A DNA stretch of 64,000 nt from contig NZ_BDIY01000015.1 in NCBI RefSeq assembly GCF_002072155.1, positions 1 to 64,000 of the forward strand. Direction: 5' to 3'. The DNA is from Roseovarius sp. A-2. GTDB lineage: Bacteria; Pseudomonadota; Alphaproteobacteria; Rhodobacterales; Rhodobacteraceae. Of this stretch, positions 38,141 to 46,800 are shown piece by piece; position 1 is the first letter of the stretch, and every line of letters begins with the position of its first letter. A program made the translations under genes and the position numbers. A model generated the notes under the pieces. The model saw only the letters and a program-made list of their open reading frames with translations. It had not been told where the DNA came from and did no database searches.

Positions 38141-38994
38141 ACCTCAGCGCGCAGGTGCCGCAGGTGATCGGGCAAGGCCCGCGCGGTCACCGCCGCCTCA
38201 CGCAGCAACCCGTCGAAATGCAGGGTCATCGCCTGTACCCGTTCGGTATCGCGAAACACCAGGTAATTGCGCCCGAGATAGAGCACCGCGAGGAGCGGCC
38301 CGAAAATCGTGATCGGGGCGGAATAGAGGCGGCGGGCGTCAAAGAGATAGAGCCGCAAGCCGGGATAGAGCTGTGACGTCACGGCGATGAAATGATCGAG
38401 TTGCGCGCGGCGGATATCGTCGGGCAGGTCACGGTAATAGCCCTCGCCGCGCGCAAAGCTCTCGATCTCGAAGAGCGGCAGGGCAATCTCGTAATCCGAA
38501 CGGGCGGCGCGCATCCAGGCCATGCGGTCTTCGGAGGCCCCGATGGCCTGATCGGTAGAGCGGCCAAGATGGGGCGCGTATTCCCACTCCAGCATTTCGC
38601 GGGTTTTGAGCATGTCGGGCAGGCCGGCGGGGACGTGGCGGATCTTGTAGCCCGCCGCCTCCTTGTGCCATTGGAAAATCTGCTCGTCGACCAGCGCGCG
38701 GGGGGCTTCGGTCAGCGACAGGGTGTTGGCGAGCATGTCGGCGGCGGTCTCGGGCCGATCGGTGAGGCCCAGGAGCCAGTCGGCGGAAACCCCGAGCGCG
38801 CCCGCGCATTCGCCCACCACCTGCGCATTGGGCAGGCGCGCGCCGGTGCCGGTCAGCAATTGTGACACAGTGGAGCGATCCACCCCGATGGCGCGGGCGA
38901 GCGCGCTTTGATTGCTGCCGCGCTGGCGCATCGCCTCGGCCAGTCGGGTGCGAAACAGGGTGGCCCGCAGGCGTTTGTCGATTTTTTTGGTCAT
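38137..38994 (-). CDS. XRE-family regulator with C-terminal sensor-like region
   Basis: This is a 285-residue protein. The N-terminal helix-turn-helix (MRQRGSNQSALARAIGVDR then VSQLLTGTG) is at about residues 18-75. The remaining 200 residues are predicted globular and contain LFDARRLYSAPITIFG. The large C-terminal part is common in Rhodobacteraceae regulators of unknown ligand. It diverges from the DUF2061 gene across a 107-base AT-rich gap. Confidence 0.8.
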   Translation of the reverse strand: MTKKIDKRLRATLFRTRLAEAMRQRGSNQSALARAIGVDRSTVSQLLTGTGARLPNAQVVGECAGALGVSADWLLGLTDRPETAADMLANTLSLTEAPRALVDEQIFQWHKEAAGYKIRHVPAGLPDMLKTREMLEWEYAPHLGRSTDQAIGASEDRMAWMRAARSDYEIALPLFEIESFARGEGYYRDLPDDIRRAQLDHFIAVTSQLYPGLRLYLFDARRLYSAPITIFGPLLAVLYLGRNYLVFRDTERVQAMTLHFDGLLREAAVTARALPDHLRHLRAEV

Positions 38995-39101
38995 ATGGTG
39001 ATATTAATCACAATTGCGGAAAAATGTTAACCATTTCCGAAATGGCCGGTCAATCATTTTGCAAGCATTCTCTGCGCATCGTTCAATCAAATGGAGGTGT
39101 C

Positions 39102-39308
39102 ATGGAGACGCGATTGCGCAGCATCGTGAAGGCGGTGATCTGGAACCTGATCGGGCTTTCGGTCATGGCGGTGGTAGGGCTGATCGTCACCGGGTCGCTG
39201 ACGGCGGGCGGGGTGATGGCGGTGATCAACACGGTGATCGGGTTTATCACCTATGTGCTTTACGAACGCGTCTGGTCGCGCATCGACTGGGGGCGCTGCC
39301 ATGGATGA
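39102..39308 (+). CDS. DUF2061 small membrane protein
   Basis: This is a 68-residue protein with two hydrophobic segments and the DUF2061 pattern VIWNLIGLSVMAVVGLIV then YERVWSRIDWG. DUF2061 proteins are small, uncharacterised inner-membrane proteins, often near assimilatory or lipid genes. AATGGAGG precedes the ATG. It overlaps the desaturase gene by 8 bases, so a shared function in the membrane is likely. Confidence 0.82.
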   Translation: METRLRSIVKAVIWNLIGLSVMAVVGLIVTGSLTAGGVMAVINTVIGFITYVLYERVWSRIDWGRCHG

Positions 39309-40206
39309 GGTGCGCCGTGGGGCGGTGGAATGGCCCACCCTGCTGTTGCTCGTCGCCTGTTACGGCGGCTGGATCTTTGGCACCACATGGGCGGCGGCGC
39401 TCTGGCTGCCACTGGGGATGATCGTCACCGGGCTGGCCATCGCATTGCATTCCTCGCTCTGTCACGAGGCGCTGCACGGGCATCCGTTCCGGCAACGGCT
39501 CTGGAACGAGGCGGTGGTCTTTCCCTGCCTATGCCTGCTCATTCCTTATGGCCGGTTCCGCGACACGCATCTGGCACATCACAGAGAGGAGCATCTGACC
39601 GATCCCTATGACGACCCGGAATCGAATTTTCTCGCCCCCCGGATCTGGGACCGGCTGCCCGGCTGGGGCCGGGCGGTGCTGCGCGCCAACAACACGCTGG
39701 CGGGGCGTATGATTTTGGGGCCGTTCATCGCGCAATGGGCGTTTCTGCGCGCTGACTGGCAGGCGATCCGGGCCGGGGACCGCGCCGTGCTGCGGGCATG
39801 GGTGTGGCATCTGCCGCAGATAGCAGTGGTGCTGGCCTGGGTTGCCTACGCGCCGATGCCGCTCTGGGCCTATCTGCTGGCGGTCTGGCTGGGCATCGCA
39901 TTGCTGAAGATCCGCACCTTTCTGGAACATCGCGCGCATGACAAGGCCAGCGGGCGCACGGTGATCATCGAGGATCGGGGACCGTTGGCCCTGCTGTTTT
40001 TGAACAACAACCTGCATGTGGTGCATCACATGCACCCGGAGGTGGCGTGGTATCGGTTGCCCGCGCTCTATGCCGCGCGGCGCGACCATTACCAACGGCG
40101 CAACGGCGGCTATGTGTACCGTTCCTACGGGCAAATCTTCCGCGATTACCTGTGGCGCGCCAAGGACCCGGTGGCGCATCCGCTCTGGCCGTGGCGGCGC
40201 GGCTGA
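39301..40206 (+). CDS. Fatty acid desaturase family protein
   Basis: This is a 301-residue membrane di-iron desaturase/hydroxylase. The three histidine boxes are HEALHGH, HLAHHREEH and HVVHHMHP. It has about four membrane spans between them. It introduces a double bond or hydroxyl into a lipid acyl chain or related substrate; the exact substrate is unclear. It overlaps DUF2061 upstream. Confidence 0.87.
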   Translation: MDEVRRGAVEWPTLLLLVACYGGWIFGTTWAAALWLPLGMIVTGLAIALHSSLCHEALHGHPFRQRLWNEAVVFPCLCLLIPYGRFRDTHLAHHREEHLTDPYDDPESNFLAPRIWDRLPGWGRAVLRANNTLAGRMILGPFIAQWAFLRADWQAIRAGDRAVLRAWVWHLPQIAVVLAWVAYAPMPLWAYLLAVWLGIALLKIRTFLEHRAHDKASGRTVIIEDRGPLALLFLNNNLHVVHHMHPEVAWYRLPALYAARRDHYQRRNGGYVYRSYGQIFRDYLWRAKDPVAHPLWPWRRG

Positions 40207-40334
40207 GGGGCTGGGTGCCGTTGGCCTGGACGGGACATTGATTGAAGCAACTGCGCGGAACAAGGCCGAAGACCGCCGCACGGCACCCGCAGCGCGCTCT
40301 GGTCAATCGCGGCGTCACGTTGCATGAGGGGGGG

Positions 40335-41237
40335 ATGGACCTGTGGATCATTCTCTCGGTCGCGGCGGCGTCCTTTCAGACTTTGCGCTTCATGCTGCAG
40401 AAACATCTCAGCATGGGCGCGCTCAGCGCGGGCGGCGCGACATTGGCGCGGTTCTTCTATTCCGCGCCCTTCGTGGTGACGCTGGCCTTTGGCTACCTCT
40501 GGGCCACGGGCGCGGTCTGGCCCGGATACAGCCCGCTCTTCTGGCTCTATGCCGTGGCCGGTGGCCTGTCGCAGATCCTCGCCACATGGTGTGTCGTCGC
40601 GCTGTTCTCCGAGCGCAATTTCGCCGTGGGCATCACCTTCAAGAAAACCGAGGTGGTGCAGACCGCCATCGTGGGCCTTGTGATCCTAGGCGACAGGATC
40701 ACGGTCTGGGGGCTGGCGGCGATCGTGCTGGGCCTTCTGGGCGTGCTGATCCTGTCGGAGACACCGGGACTGGAGGCGCGGTGGTGGCGGCGCTTTACCA
40801 ATCGCGCGGCGTTTCTGGGGCTGGCGTCGGGGGCCTTCTTTGCGGTCTCTGCTGTCGGCTATCGCGGTGCCACGCTGGAAATCGCAAGCTCCGATCCGCT
40901 ATTGCGCGCGGGGCTCGCGCTGGCGGTGGTGACGGTGATGCAGACCGTGGCGCTGACACTGTGGCTGATCTGGCGCGAGCCCGGACAGGTGGGGCGGGTG
41001 ATCGCCGCGCACCGCACGGCGGTGTGGATGGGCCTGACCGGCATGGCGGGCAGCCTGTGCTGGTTCACCGCCTTCACGCTGGAAAATGCCGCGATGGTGT
41101 TTGCCGTGGGGCAGGTCGAGGTGATCTTCTCGCTTTTCGCCTCGGTTCTGGTGTTCGGCGAACGGATCACCCGGCGCGAAGGTTGGGGGATGGCACTCAT
41201 CACCCTGTCGGTGATCGCTGTGGTGATGTTGCGGTAA
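40335..41237 (+). CDS. DMT-family transporter (EamA domains)
   Basis: This 300-residue protein has ten predicted transmembrane helices in two EamA repeats. The family is mostly exporters of small metabolites. ATG 40335 is preceded by a purine-rich GAGGGGGGG; an upstream start at 40242 would add a non-membrane leader. The gene stands alone between the desaturase and Nudix genes. Confidence 0.85.
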   Translation: MDLWIILSVAAASFQTLRFMLQKHLSMGALSAGGATLARFFYSAPFVVTLAFGYLWATGAVWPGYSPLFWLYAVAGGLSQILATWCVVALFSERNFAVGITFKKTEVVQTAIVGLVILGDRITVWGLAAIVLGLLGVLILSETPGLEARWWRRFTNRAAFLGLASGAFFAVSAVGYRGATLEIASSDPLLRAGLALAVVTVMQTVALTLWLIWREPGQVGRVIAAHRTAVWMGLTGMAGSLCWFTAFTLENAAMVFAVGQVEVIFSLFASVLVFGERITRREGWGMALITLSVIAVVMLR

Positions 41238-41286
41238 CGAAAGACAGGTCTGGCCTTAAGCTGTCGTTGCTGTGAGCCGCGACATT

Positions 41287-41405
41287 GCCAGGCCGCGGAC
41301 TGGTGATCTTACGCGGTTTCAGGGCACTTTATGTCTGCCAAATCCGAATAACTCTGATTGGCGCGCGGACTTAGACAAATCGCCAGTCCGTGGGGGCGGC
41401 CTGGC
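41287..41405. repeat. Imperfect long inverted repeat
   Basis: GCCAGGCCGCGGACTGGTGAT (41287-41307) pairs, with a few gaps, with ATCGCCAGTCCG plus CGGCCTGGC at 41379-41405. The 70-base interior has no gene. It could be a miniature element or a transcription-ending structure in this 250-base gap. Confidence 0.45.
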
Positions 41406-41487
41406 GATGGCGCGGCGGCCTCCGGCCTTGTTCCGCGCCGGGTCTGTCGAACCAAGGTCGGCTGAAGGCCAAAATCGACGAACAGCC

Positions 41488-42180
41488 TCAATCGGACCCC
41501 ATCCCATTCAGCCGCAAGAACAGGCTCTCCTCGTCATCGTTGCGAAAGAACGGCACCGAGGCGGGCGGGGTGCGGTCATGCGCCCGCGCGGTGACCTCGG
41601 CCAGCACCACCTCGGTGATGAAGGGCAGATCGAAGCGGCGCGCGTCGGCAAGCGGCACCCATTGCAGGTGGCTCAACTCCTCGCATGCAGCGCCGAAATC
41701 GTCGAGGTCACCGGCGAGCGCCTCGGCATGAACGAGAAAGAATCGCGCATCGAACCGGCGCGGGCGGCCCGGCGGGGTGATCGCGCGAAACACGAATTGC
41801 AAGGGATCGGCACGCGGCAGGAGACCGCGCGCGGCAAAGCCCTGCCAATCGGGCGGCACCTCGCCCGGCCAGTCCCCGGCCTGGCCGAGGGCAAGCCCGG
41901 TTTCCTCCCACAACTCTCGCACCGCAGCGGCGGCAAGGGCGTGGGCGATATCGCGCCCGCAATCTTCGCGCAGACGCTCGGTGCACAGGGCGGGCAAGGG
42001 CCGGACAAGCGGAATATCGGCGTCGCCCGCATCCACGGCACCGCCGGGAAAGACAAACTTGTTGGGCATGAACGCCGCCTGCGCGCCGCGCTGTCCCATC
42101 AGGACATGCGGCCGCGCCTCATCGCGCAACACGATAACCGTCGCCGCATCGCGGACACCACTCTTGTCAATCTCGCTCAT
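41488..42180 (-). CDS. Nudix hydrolase with interrupted Nudix box
   Basis: This is a 230-residue protein. GGAVDAGD begins the Nudix box, but about 40 residues separate it from the RELWEETGLALG half, as in NUDT19-type hydrolases. The catalytic REx2EE is intact. It probably hydrolyses a nucleoside diphosphate derivative or an acyl-CoA. It lies 23 bases upstream of the DUF983 stop on the same strand, so it may be in one operon with that gene. Confidence 0.82.
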   Translation of the reverse strand: MSEIDKSGVRDAATVIVLRDEARPHVLMGQRGAQAAFMPNKFVFPGGAVDAGDADIPLVRPLPALCTERLREDCGRDIAHALAAAAVRELWEETGLALGQAGDWPGEVPPDWQGFAARGLLPRADPLQFVFRAITPPGRPRRFDARFFLVHAEALAGDLDDFGAACEELSHLQWVPLADARRFDLPFITEVVLAEVTARAHDRTPPASVPFFRNDDEESLFLRLNGMGSD

Positions 42181-42203
42181 GGTCGCCCTTCCGCGTGCAG
42201 GGC

Positions 42204-42593
42204 TTAACGGCTGTCACTGAACCCGTGCATCAGTCGTGCCCATTGAAAGGCCACGATGGCCCCTTTCAGACGCGGCAGAAGGTAGAGCGAGAGCGTGATC
42301 GTGCCAATACCGAATATCGTGAAAAGCACCAGCGGCTCGGGCCGGAACTGGACGAAGGCGATATGCAGAAGCGGTGCCATCAGGTGCCCGACGATCAGGA
42401 TCGTCAGATAGGCAGGGCCGTCATCGGCGCGCGCATGGCTCAGATCCTCGCGGCACACCGGGCAGGTCTCGCGCAGCTTGAGATAGCTCTTGAGGATCGG
42501 ACCGCTGCCGCAATTTGGGCATTTGCGAGAGAAGCCCCGGCGCAGGGCGGGCCAGAGTTGGCGATCGGTCGGTACGGCGGTGGTATCGCGCAT
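42204..42593 (-). CDS. DUF983 membrane protein
   Basis: This is a 129-residue protein with a zinc-ribbon-like N-terminus (CPNCGSGPI then CPVCREDL) and two or three membrane helices. The segment RKCPNCG is typical for DUF983, which is found in many alphaproteobacteria with no known role. It is upstream of, and co-directional with, the Nudix gene. Confidence 0.82.
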   Translation of the reverse strand: MRDTTAVPTDRQLWPALRRGFSRKCPNCGSGPILKSYLKLRETCPVCREDLSHARADDGPAYLTILIVGHLMAPLLHIAFVQFRPEPLVLFTIFGIGTITLSLYLLPRLKGAIVAFQWARLMHGFSDSR

Positions 42594-42825
42594 CGGGGCG
42601 GCCTTTCATAACGTTGGCGTGAATATGGCGAATGCGAGGGCGGGATGAAAGGTGACAGCCTGCCCTTGCGGCGCGATGTCGCAAATCAATCGCAATACGA
42701 TGCAAAATAAATCGATCCGGCGCGCCGGAAGTTCGAGCCGCGCGCGTATCACCTTGCAGAAACGGCCCGGATGTCGGCGCGTTTCAAGATAACTGACACA
42801 TCACTAGAAAGCAGGAGATGTCACG

Positions 42826-43320
42826 ATGAACAACATGGTTTTGATCGCAGGTCTGGCCACGGCCATCAGCCTTGGCGGGCTGGGTGCCGTTGAGGCGGCC
42901 AACCACAAGGGCGGCGAACATCATGGCGGCATGCGGATGCAGCACAGCTTCGAAGAGCTTGACACCGACGGCGATGGCAAGATCACGCCCGAGGAAATGG
43001 CGGGCCACATGCAGGCGCGCTTTGACGGGGCCGACAGTGATGGCGACGGGGCGCTGTCGCGCGAGGAACTGATCGCGCGGATGATGGAGCGCCGGGCCGA
43101 GCGGATGGCCAAACACGCCGATCACATGATCGAGCGGCATGATGCCAATGCCGACGGCAAGCTGAGCATGGACGAGATGCGCGCCGACCGTCAGGGCAAG
43201 ATGTTCAAGCGCGTCGATGCCGATGGCGATGGCGCGATCAGCGCCGAGGAGTTCGCCAAGATGCGCGAGATGCGGGGCAAGCATCACGGCATGAAGCAGG
43301 GTGGCAAGGCCTCCGAGTAA
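42826..43320 (+). CDS. Exported EF-hand calcium-binding protein
   Basis: This 164-residue protein has a signal peptide ending around GAVEA and four EF-hand loops: DTDGDGKITPEE, DSDGDGALSREE, DANADGKLSMDE and DADGDGAISAEE. It should bind calcium in the periplasm. A perfect hairpin follows it. It lies directly upstream of an ECF sigma gene, suggesting a shared envelope response. A 232-base upstream gap contains the palindrome TCCGGCGCGCCGGA at 42716-42729. Confidence 0.87.
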   Translation: MNNMVLIAGLATAISLGGLGAVEAANHKGGEHHGGMRMQHSFEELDTDGDGKITPEEMAGHMQARFDGADSDGDGALSREELIARMMERRAERMAKHADHMIERHDANADGKLSMDEMRADRQGKMFKRVDADGDGAISAEEFAKMREMRGKHHGMKQGGKASE

Positions 43321-43329
43321 GCGTGCCTG

Positions 43330-43362
43330 GCGTGGCAGGCCCGGCGCCCGTGCCTGCCACGC
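43330..43362 (+). terminator. Hairpin after the EF-hand gene
   Basis: GCGTGGCAGGC (43330-43340) pairs perfectly with GCCTGCCACGC (43352-43362). There is no T-run, so it may slow or stabilise transcripts rather than end them outright. Confidence 0.5.
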
Positions 43363-43399
43363 TGGTCAGTAACCGGTCTGAAGGATAGGCTTGGGGGCC

Positions 43400-43993
43400 A
43401 TGACGATGCCGCTCGACGCCCATGACGACGTGCCCGACGAGGCGCTGCTCGTGCTGTTTGCCAATGGCGACAGCGTGGCGGCGCGCGTGCTGACCCTGCG
43501 GCTGACACCGCGGGTGATGGCGCATGCGTACCGCCTGTTGGGCAACCGGGCCGAGGCCGAGGATGTGGCGCAGGAGGCGATGTTGCGGCTGTGGAAACAG
43601 GCCCGCGACTGGCGGCAGGGCGAGGCGAAAGTGACCACCTGGCTTTACCGCGTCGTGGCTAATCTGTGCATCGACCGGCAGCGCCGGGCGCGGGGCGGCC
43701 CGGTCGCGCTTGACGCCATCCCGGAGCCTGCGGACGAGCGCGCGAGCGCCGATGAGACATTGCAGGAGCGCGCCCGTGCCGAGGCGTTGCAGGCCGCGCT
43801 CGACACGTTGCCCGAGCGGCAGCGTCAGGCGGTGGTGCTGCGCCATATCGAGGGGCTGGCAAACCCGGAGATCGCCGAGATCATGGAAATCACGATCGAG
43901 GCCGTGGAAAGTCTGACCTCGCGGGGCAAACGCGCGCTGAGCGCGGCGCTCGCCGGGCGGCAAAAGGAGTTGGGATATGTCGATGAGCGATAA
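43400..43993 (+). CDS. ECF-type RNA polymerase sigma factor
   Basis: This is a 197-residue sigma-70 family ECF factor. Region 2 includes NRAEAEDVAQEAMLRLW and TWLYRVVANLCIDRQ. Region 4 includes LPERQRQAVVLRHIEGL and the helix-turn-helix NPEIAEIMEITIEAVESL. The ATG at 43400 is preferred over a TTG upstream; 43406 is possible. Its stop overlaps the next gene, an anti-sigma candidate. Confidence 0.9.
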   Translation: MTMPLDAHDDVPDEALLVLFANGDSVAARVLTLRLTPRVMAHAYRLLGNRAEAEDVAQEAMLRLWKQARDWRQGEAKVTTWLYRVVANLCIDRQRRARGGPVALDAIPEPADERASADETLQERARAEALQAALDTLPERQRQAVVLRHIEGLANPEIAEIMEITIEAVESLTSRGKRALSAALAGRQKELGYVDER

Positions 43994-44348
43994 GGAGCAG
44001 ACAAACGGGGGGCTCGATGCCTTTTTCGAGGCCGCGCGCGCACAAGCCCCCGCCCCCTCGCCGGACCTTCTGGCGCGGGTGCTCGCGGATGCGGATGCCA
44101 CGCGGCAGGCCCACTCGACCGTCGGTCTCGTCCATGTCCATACGCCTGCCCCGCGTCCCGGCATCGCGGCACGTCTCTATCGCCTGCTTGGCGGCTGGCC
44201 GGCGATGGCGGGTCTGGCCACGGCGGCGCTGACAGGTATCTGGATCGGCACTGCCCTTCCCGAAGGGCTTCTCGGCCCGGACGATGCCACCTATCTTGTT
44301 GATATCACACCAGAAATGACTTTTGATCTGGCTGGAGGAGAATTCTGA
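43977..44348 (+). CDS. Probable anti-sigma factor, single membrane span
   Basis: This 123-residue protein has a cytoplasmic N-terminal half, one hydrophobic segment at about 75-93 (AMAGLATAALTGIWIGTALP) and a short outside tail. Position right after an ECF sigma gene, with a 17-base overlap and an AAGGAG site 7 bases upstream, is the usual layout for its anti-sigma factor. No zinc-binding HXXXCXXC motif is present. The role is inferred from context. Confidence 0.65.
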   Translation: MSMSDKEQTNGGLDAFFEAARAQAPAPSPDLLARVLADADATRQAHSTVGLVHVHTPAPRPGIAARLYRLLGGWPAMAGLATAALTGIWIGTALPEGLLGPDDATYLVDITPEMTFDLAGGEF

Positions 44349-44857
44349 TGGAAAACCAACGTGACCTTCAGGACAAGCCCGGTACGGGCAGCTGGATGCG
44401 CCTCCTTCTGGTGGTCTCGCTCGCCGCCAATCTCGCGGTCGTGGGGGTGGTCGCCGGATGGGCGCTGCGCCATGGCGGCCATCACGGGCATCATCCCTCT
44501 CGGCTCGATATGGCGGGTGGGCCGCTGACCCGTGCGCTCAGCGACGAGGACCGCCGCGAGATCGGGCAGCGCATGCGGCAGGTCTGGCGCGAGACGCGAT
44601 CCGACCAGGCGGATATCGGGACCAGTTTCGACGCGCTGGTGAGCGATCTGCGCGCGGTACCCTTCGATCCCGCGCGAGTGACCCGGCGCATGCAGCAGCA
44701 TCGTGAAGGCTTCGCCGCGCGCTTTGCCATGGGACAGGAGGTGCTTCTGGACCATCTTGCCGCGATGAGCGACGCCGACCGCGCGGCCTATGCCGACCGG
44801 CTCGAGAAACGAATCAGGGAATACCGCGAACGCCGGGATCGTCACCGGAAGGAGTGA
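44348..44857 (+). CDS. CpxP/ZraP-like periplasmic metal or stress sensor
   Basis: This is a 169-residue protein with one N-terminal membrane anchor (about 17-40) and a histidine-rich stretch (RHGGHHGHH). A helical LTxxQ-type repeat domain follows, in the periplasmic heavy-metal sensor family. It is the last gene of the sigma/anti-sigma group and could sense metal or misfolded protein. It overlaps the convergent metR-like gene by 44 bases. Confidence 0.72.
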   Translation: MENQRDLQDKPGTGSWMRLLLVVSLAANLAVVGVVAGWALRHGGHHGHHPSRLDMAGGPLTRALSDEDRREIGQRMRQVWRETRSDQADIGTSFDALVSDLRAVPFDPARVTRRMQQHREGFAARFAMGQEVLLDHLAAMSDADRAAYADRLEKRIREYRERRDRHRKE

Positions 44858-45767
44858 CCTGCACACCGCGCTGCAACCGCACGGGTATTTCCCGTGCCAG
44901 ACGGATCAGATGCGCCATATAGGGCTTGTCCGCATCCTCGTCGCGGATCGCGGCATAGAGCCGCTTGGTCTTGCCCTCTGCGGTCAGCGGCCGCGTCACG
45001 TAATCGGTGCTCGTCTTGACCTCTCGCACCACCCAGTCGGGCAGAACCGCCACCCCGCGATTGGACGCCACCAGCAGCAGAATCACCGCCGTCAGTTCCA
45101 CCTGCCGGATGCTCTTGGGTTCCACCTTGGCCGGTGTCAGCAATTCGGTGAATACATCCAGCCGCGAGCGGTCCACCGGGTAGGTGATCAGCACCTCGTC
45201 GCGAAAGTCATTGGCCTCGACATAGGATTTCTGCGCCAGCGGATGCTGGCTTGAGGCCACGAAGACCGGCTCGTAATCAAAGAGTGGCTTGAACGTGATC
45301 CCCGGCAGAACCTCGGGGTCCGAGGACACCACCAGATCGACCTCTTCCTTTTGCAACGCGGGCAGCGCGTCAAAGGCGAGGCCGGGGCGGATGTCCACAT
45401 CCACCTCGCCCCAGGTCTTGCGGAACCGCTCCAGCACCGGAAAGAGCCACTCAAAACAGGCATGGCACTCGATGGCGATATGCATCCGCCCCGCGCTGCC
45501 CTCGCGCAGCCCTTCGAATTCATACTCCAGCGCCTCGATCTCGGGCAGGATCTTTTCGGCCAGCCGCAGCAGGCGCTGCCCCGCTGCCGACAGGCGCAAG
45601 GGCTTGGAACGACGCACGAAAAGCTCTACCCCGGCCTGATCCTCCAGCCCCTTGATCTGATGGCTGAGGGCCGATTGCGTGATGTGCAACAAGTCCGCCG
45701 CCCGCGCCAATCCGCCGGCCCGGTGGATGGCGCGGATCGTCCTGAGATGCCGGAACTCGATATGCAT
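44814..45767 (-). CDS. metR: LysR-family regulator MetR
   Basis: This 317-residue LysR-type regulator begins MHIEFRHLRTIRAIHRAGG. The helix-turn-helix reads ARAADLLHITQSALSHQI, and a periplasmic-binding-like domain follows. Divergent placement with metF fits MetR, the homocysteine-responsive activator of methionine genes. The residues around IAIECHACFEWL are typical of MetR. The C-terminus runs into the CpxP-like gene on the other strand. Confidence 0.88.
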   Translation of the reverse strand: MHIEFRHLRTIRAIHRAGGLARAADLLHITQSALSHQIKGLEDQAGVELFVRRSKPLRLSAAGQRLLRLAEKILPEIEALEYEFEGLREGSAGRMHIAIECHACFEWLFPVLERFRKTWGEVDVDIRPGLAFDALPALQKEEVDLVVSSDPEVLPGITFKPLFDYEPVFVASSQHPLAQKSYVEANDFRDEVLITYPVDRSRLDVFTELLTPAKVEPKSIRQVELTAVILLLVASNRGVAVLPDWVVREVKTSTDYVTRPLTAEGKTKRLYAAIRDEDADKPYMAHLIRLAREIPVRLQRGVQVTPSGDDPGVRGIP

Positions 45768-45782
45768 ATATTAGCGCGCCTC

Positions 45783-45797
45783 ATTCAAACCATGAAT
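45783..45797. promoter_or_regulatory. LysR/MetR-type operator candidate
   Basis: ATTCAAACCATGAAT is a perfect 5-bp-arm palindrome with a 5-base spacer, between the divergent metR and metF starts. It is the inverse of the TGAA-N5-TTCA MetR consensus but keeps its size. Confidence 0.45.
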
Positions 45798-45872
45798 TTA
45801 ATGAAGTTGTCTCACAATGCTGCGCCTGCAACAAGAGGGAGACAGTTATAGCTTCCTCACAGGATGATCCCG

Positions 45873-46739
45873 ATGAAAACGCCGCGCATTTCCTTCGAAT
45901 TCTTTCCGCCCAAGACGCTCGAGGCGTCGTTTCGCCTCTGGGATACTGTTCACACCCTTTCGCCGCTCGATCCGCGCTTCGTCTCGGTCACCTACGGCGC
46001 GGGCGGCACCACGCGCGAATTGACGCGCGAAGCGGTGAGCACGCTGCATAAGGCCACTGGCCTCAATGTCGCCGCCCACCTGACCTGCGTCGATGCCAGC
46101 CGCGAGGAAACGCTGGAGATCGCCGATCAGTTCGCCGCCGTCGGCGTGACCGAGATCGTCGCCCTGCGCGGCGACCCGCCCAAGGGGTCCAGCGGCTTCA
46201 CCCCCCACCCGCACGGCTTTGCTGACAGCTGCGAGCTGATTTCGGCCCTCGCCGAGACCGGCAAATTCACCATCCGCGTCGGCGCCTACCCCGAGAAACA
46301 CCCCGAGGCCGCCGACAGCCGCGCCGATATCGACTGGCTCAAGCGCAAGATCGACGCGGGCGCGACCGAGGCGATCACGCAGTTCTTTTTCGAGGCCGAC
46401 ACGTTCTTCCGGTTCCGCGATGCCTGCGCCGCGGCAGGTATCAATGCGCCGATCATCCCCGGCATCCTGCCGATCGAAAACTGGACCGGCGCGCGCAAAT
46501 TCGCCACCTCCTGCGGCACGCAGATCCCCACATGGCTCGATGATTGTTTCGACAAGGCGATCCGCGACGATCGCCACGACCTGCTCGCCACGGCGCTGGC
46601 CACGGAACTGTGCAGCGACCTGATCGAGGGCGGGGTGGAAGACCTGCATTTCTACACGCTCAACCGTCCCGAACTGACCCGCGACGTTTGCCATGCCCTT
46701 GGCGTAACACCGAAGGTGGCACTGCGCGACGTGGCCTGA
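45873..46739 (+). CDS. metF: 5,10-methylenetetrahydrofolate reductase
   Basis: This is a 288-residue MetF TIM-barrel flavoenzyme that makes 5-methyl-tetrahydrofolate for methionine synthesis. Motifs are SFEFFPPKT at the N-terminus, TYGAGGTTRE, and ALRGDPPKG. ATG 45873 is preferred, with AGG nine bases upstream; ATG 45864 is also in frame. It is divergent from metR and about 630 bases from a cobalamin riboswitch. Confidence 0.93.
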   Translation: MKTPRISFEFFPPKTLEASFRLWDTVHTLSPLDPRFVSVTYGAGGTTRELTREAVSTLHKATGLNVAAHLTCVDASREETLEIADQFAAVGVTEIVALRGDPPKGSSGFTPHPHGFADSCELISALAETGKFTIRVGAYPEKHPEAADSRADIDWLKRKIDAGATEAITQFFFEADTFFRFRDACAAAGINAPIIPGILPIENWTGARKFATSCGTQIPTWLDDCFDKAIRDDRHDLLATALATELCSDLIEGGVEDLHFYTLNRPELTRDVCHALGVTPKVALRDVA

Positions 46740-46800
46740 CGGCTTGCTTCCCGGCGCGGCGCGGCATAGCCTGCCCGCGCACGCGCCACGAGGGACCACC

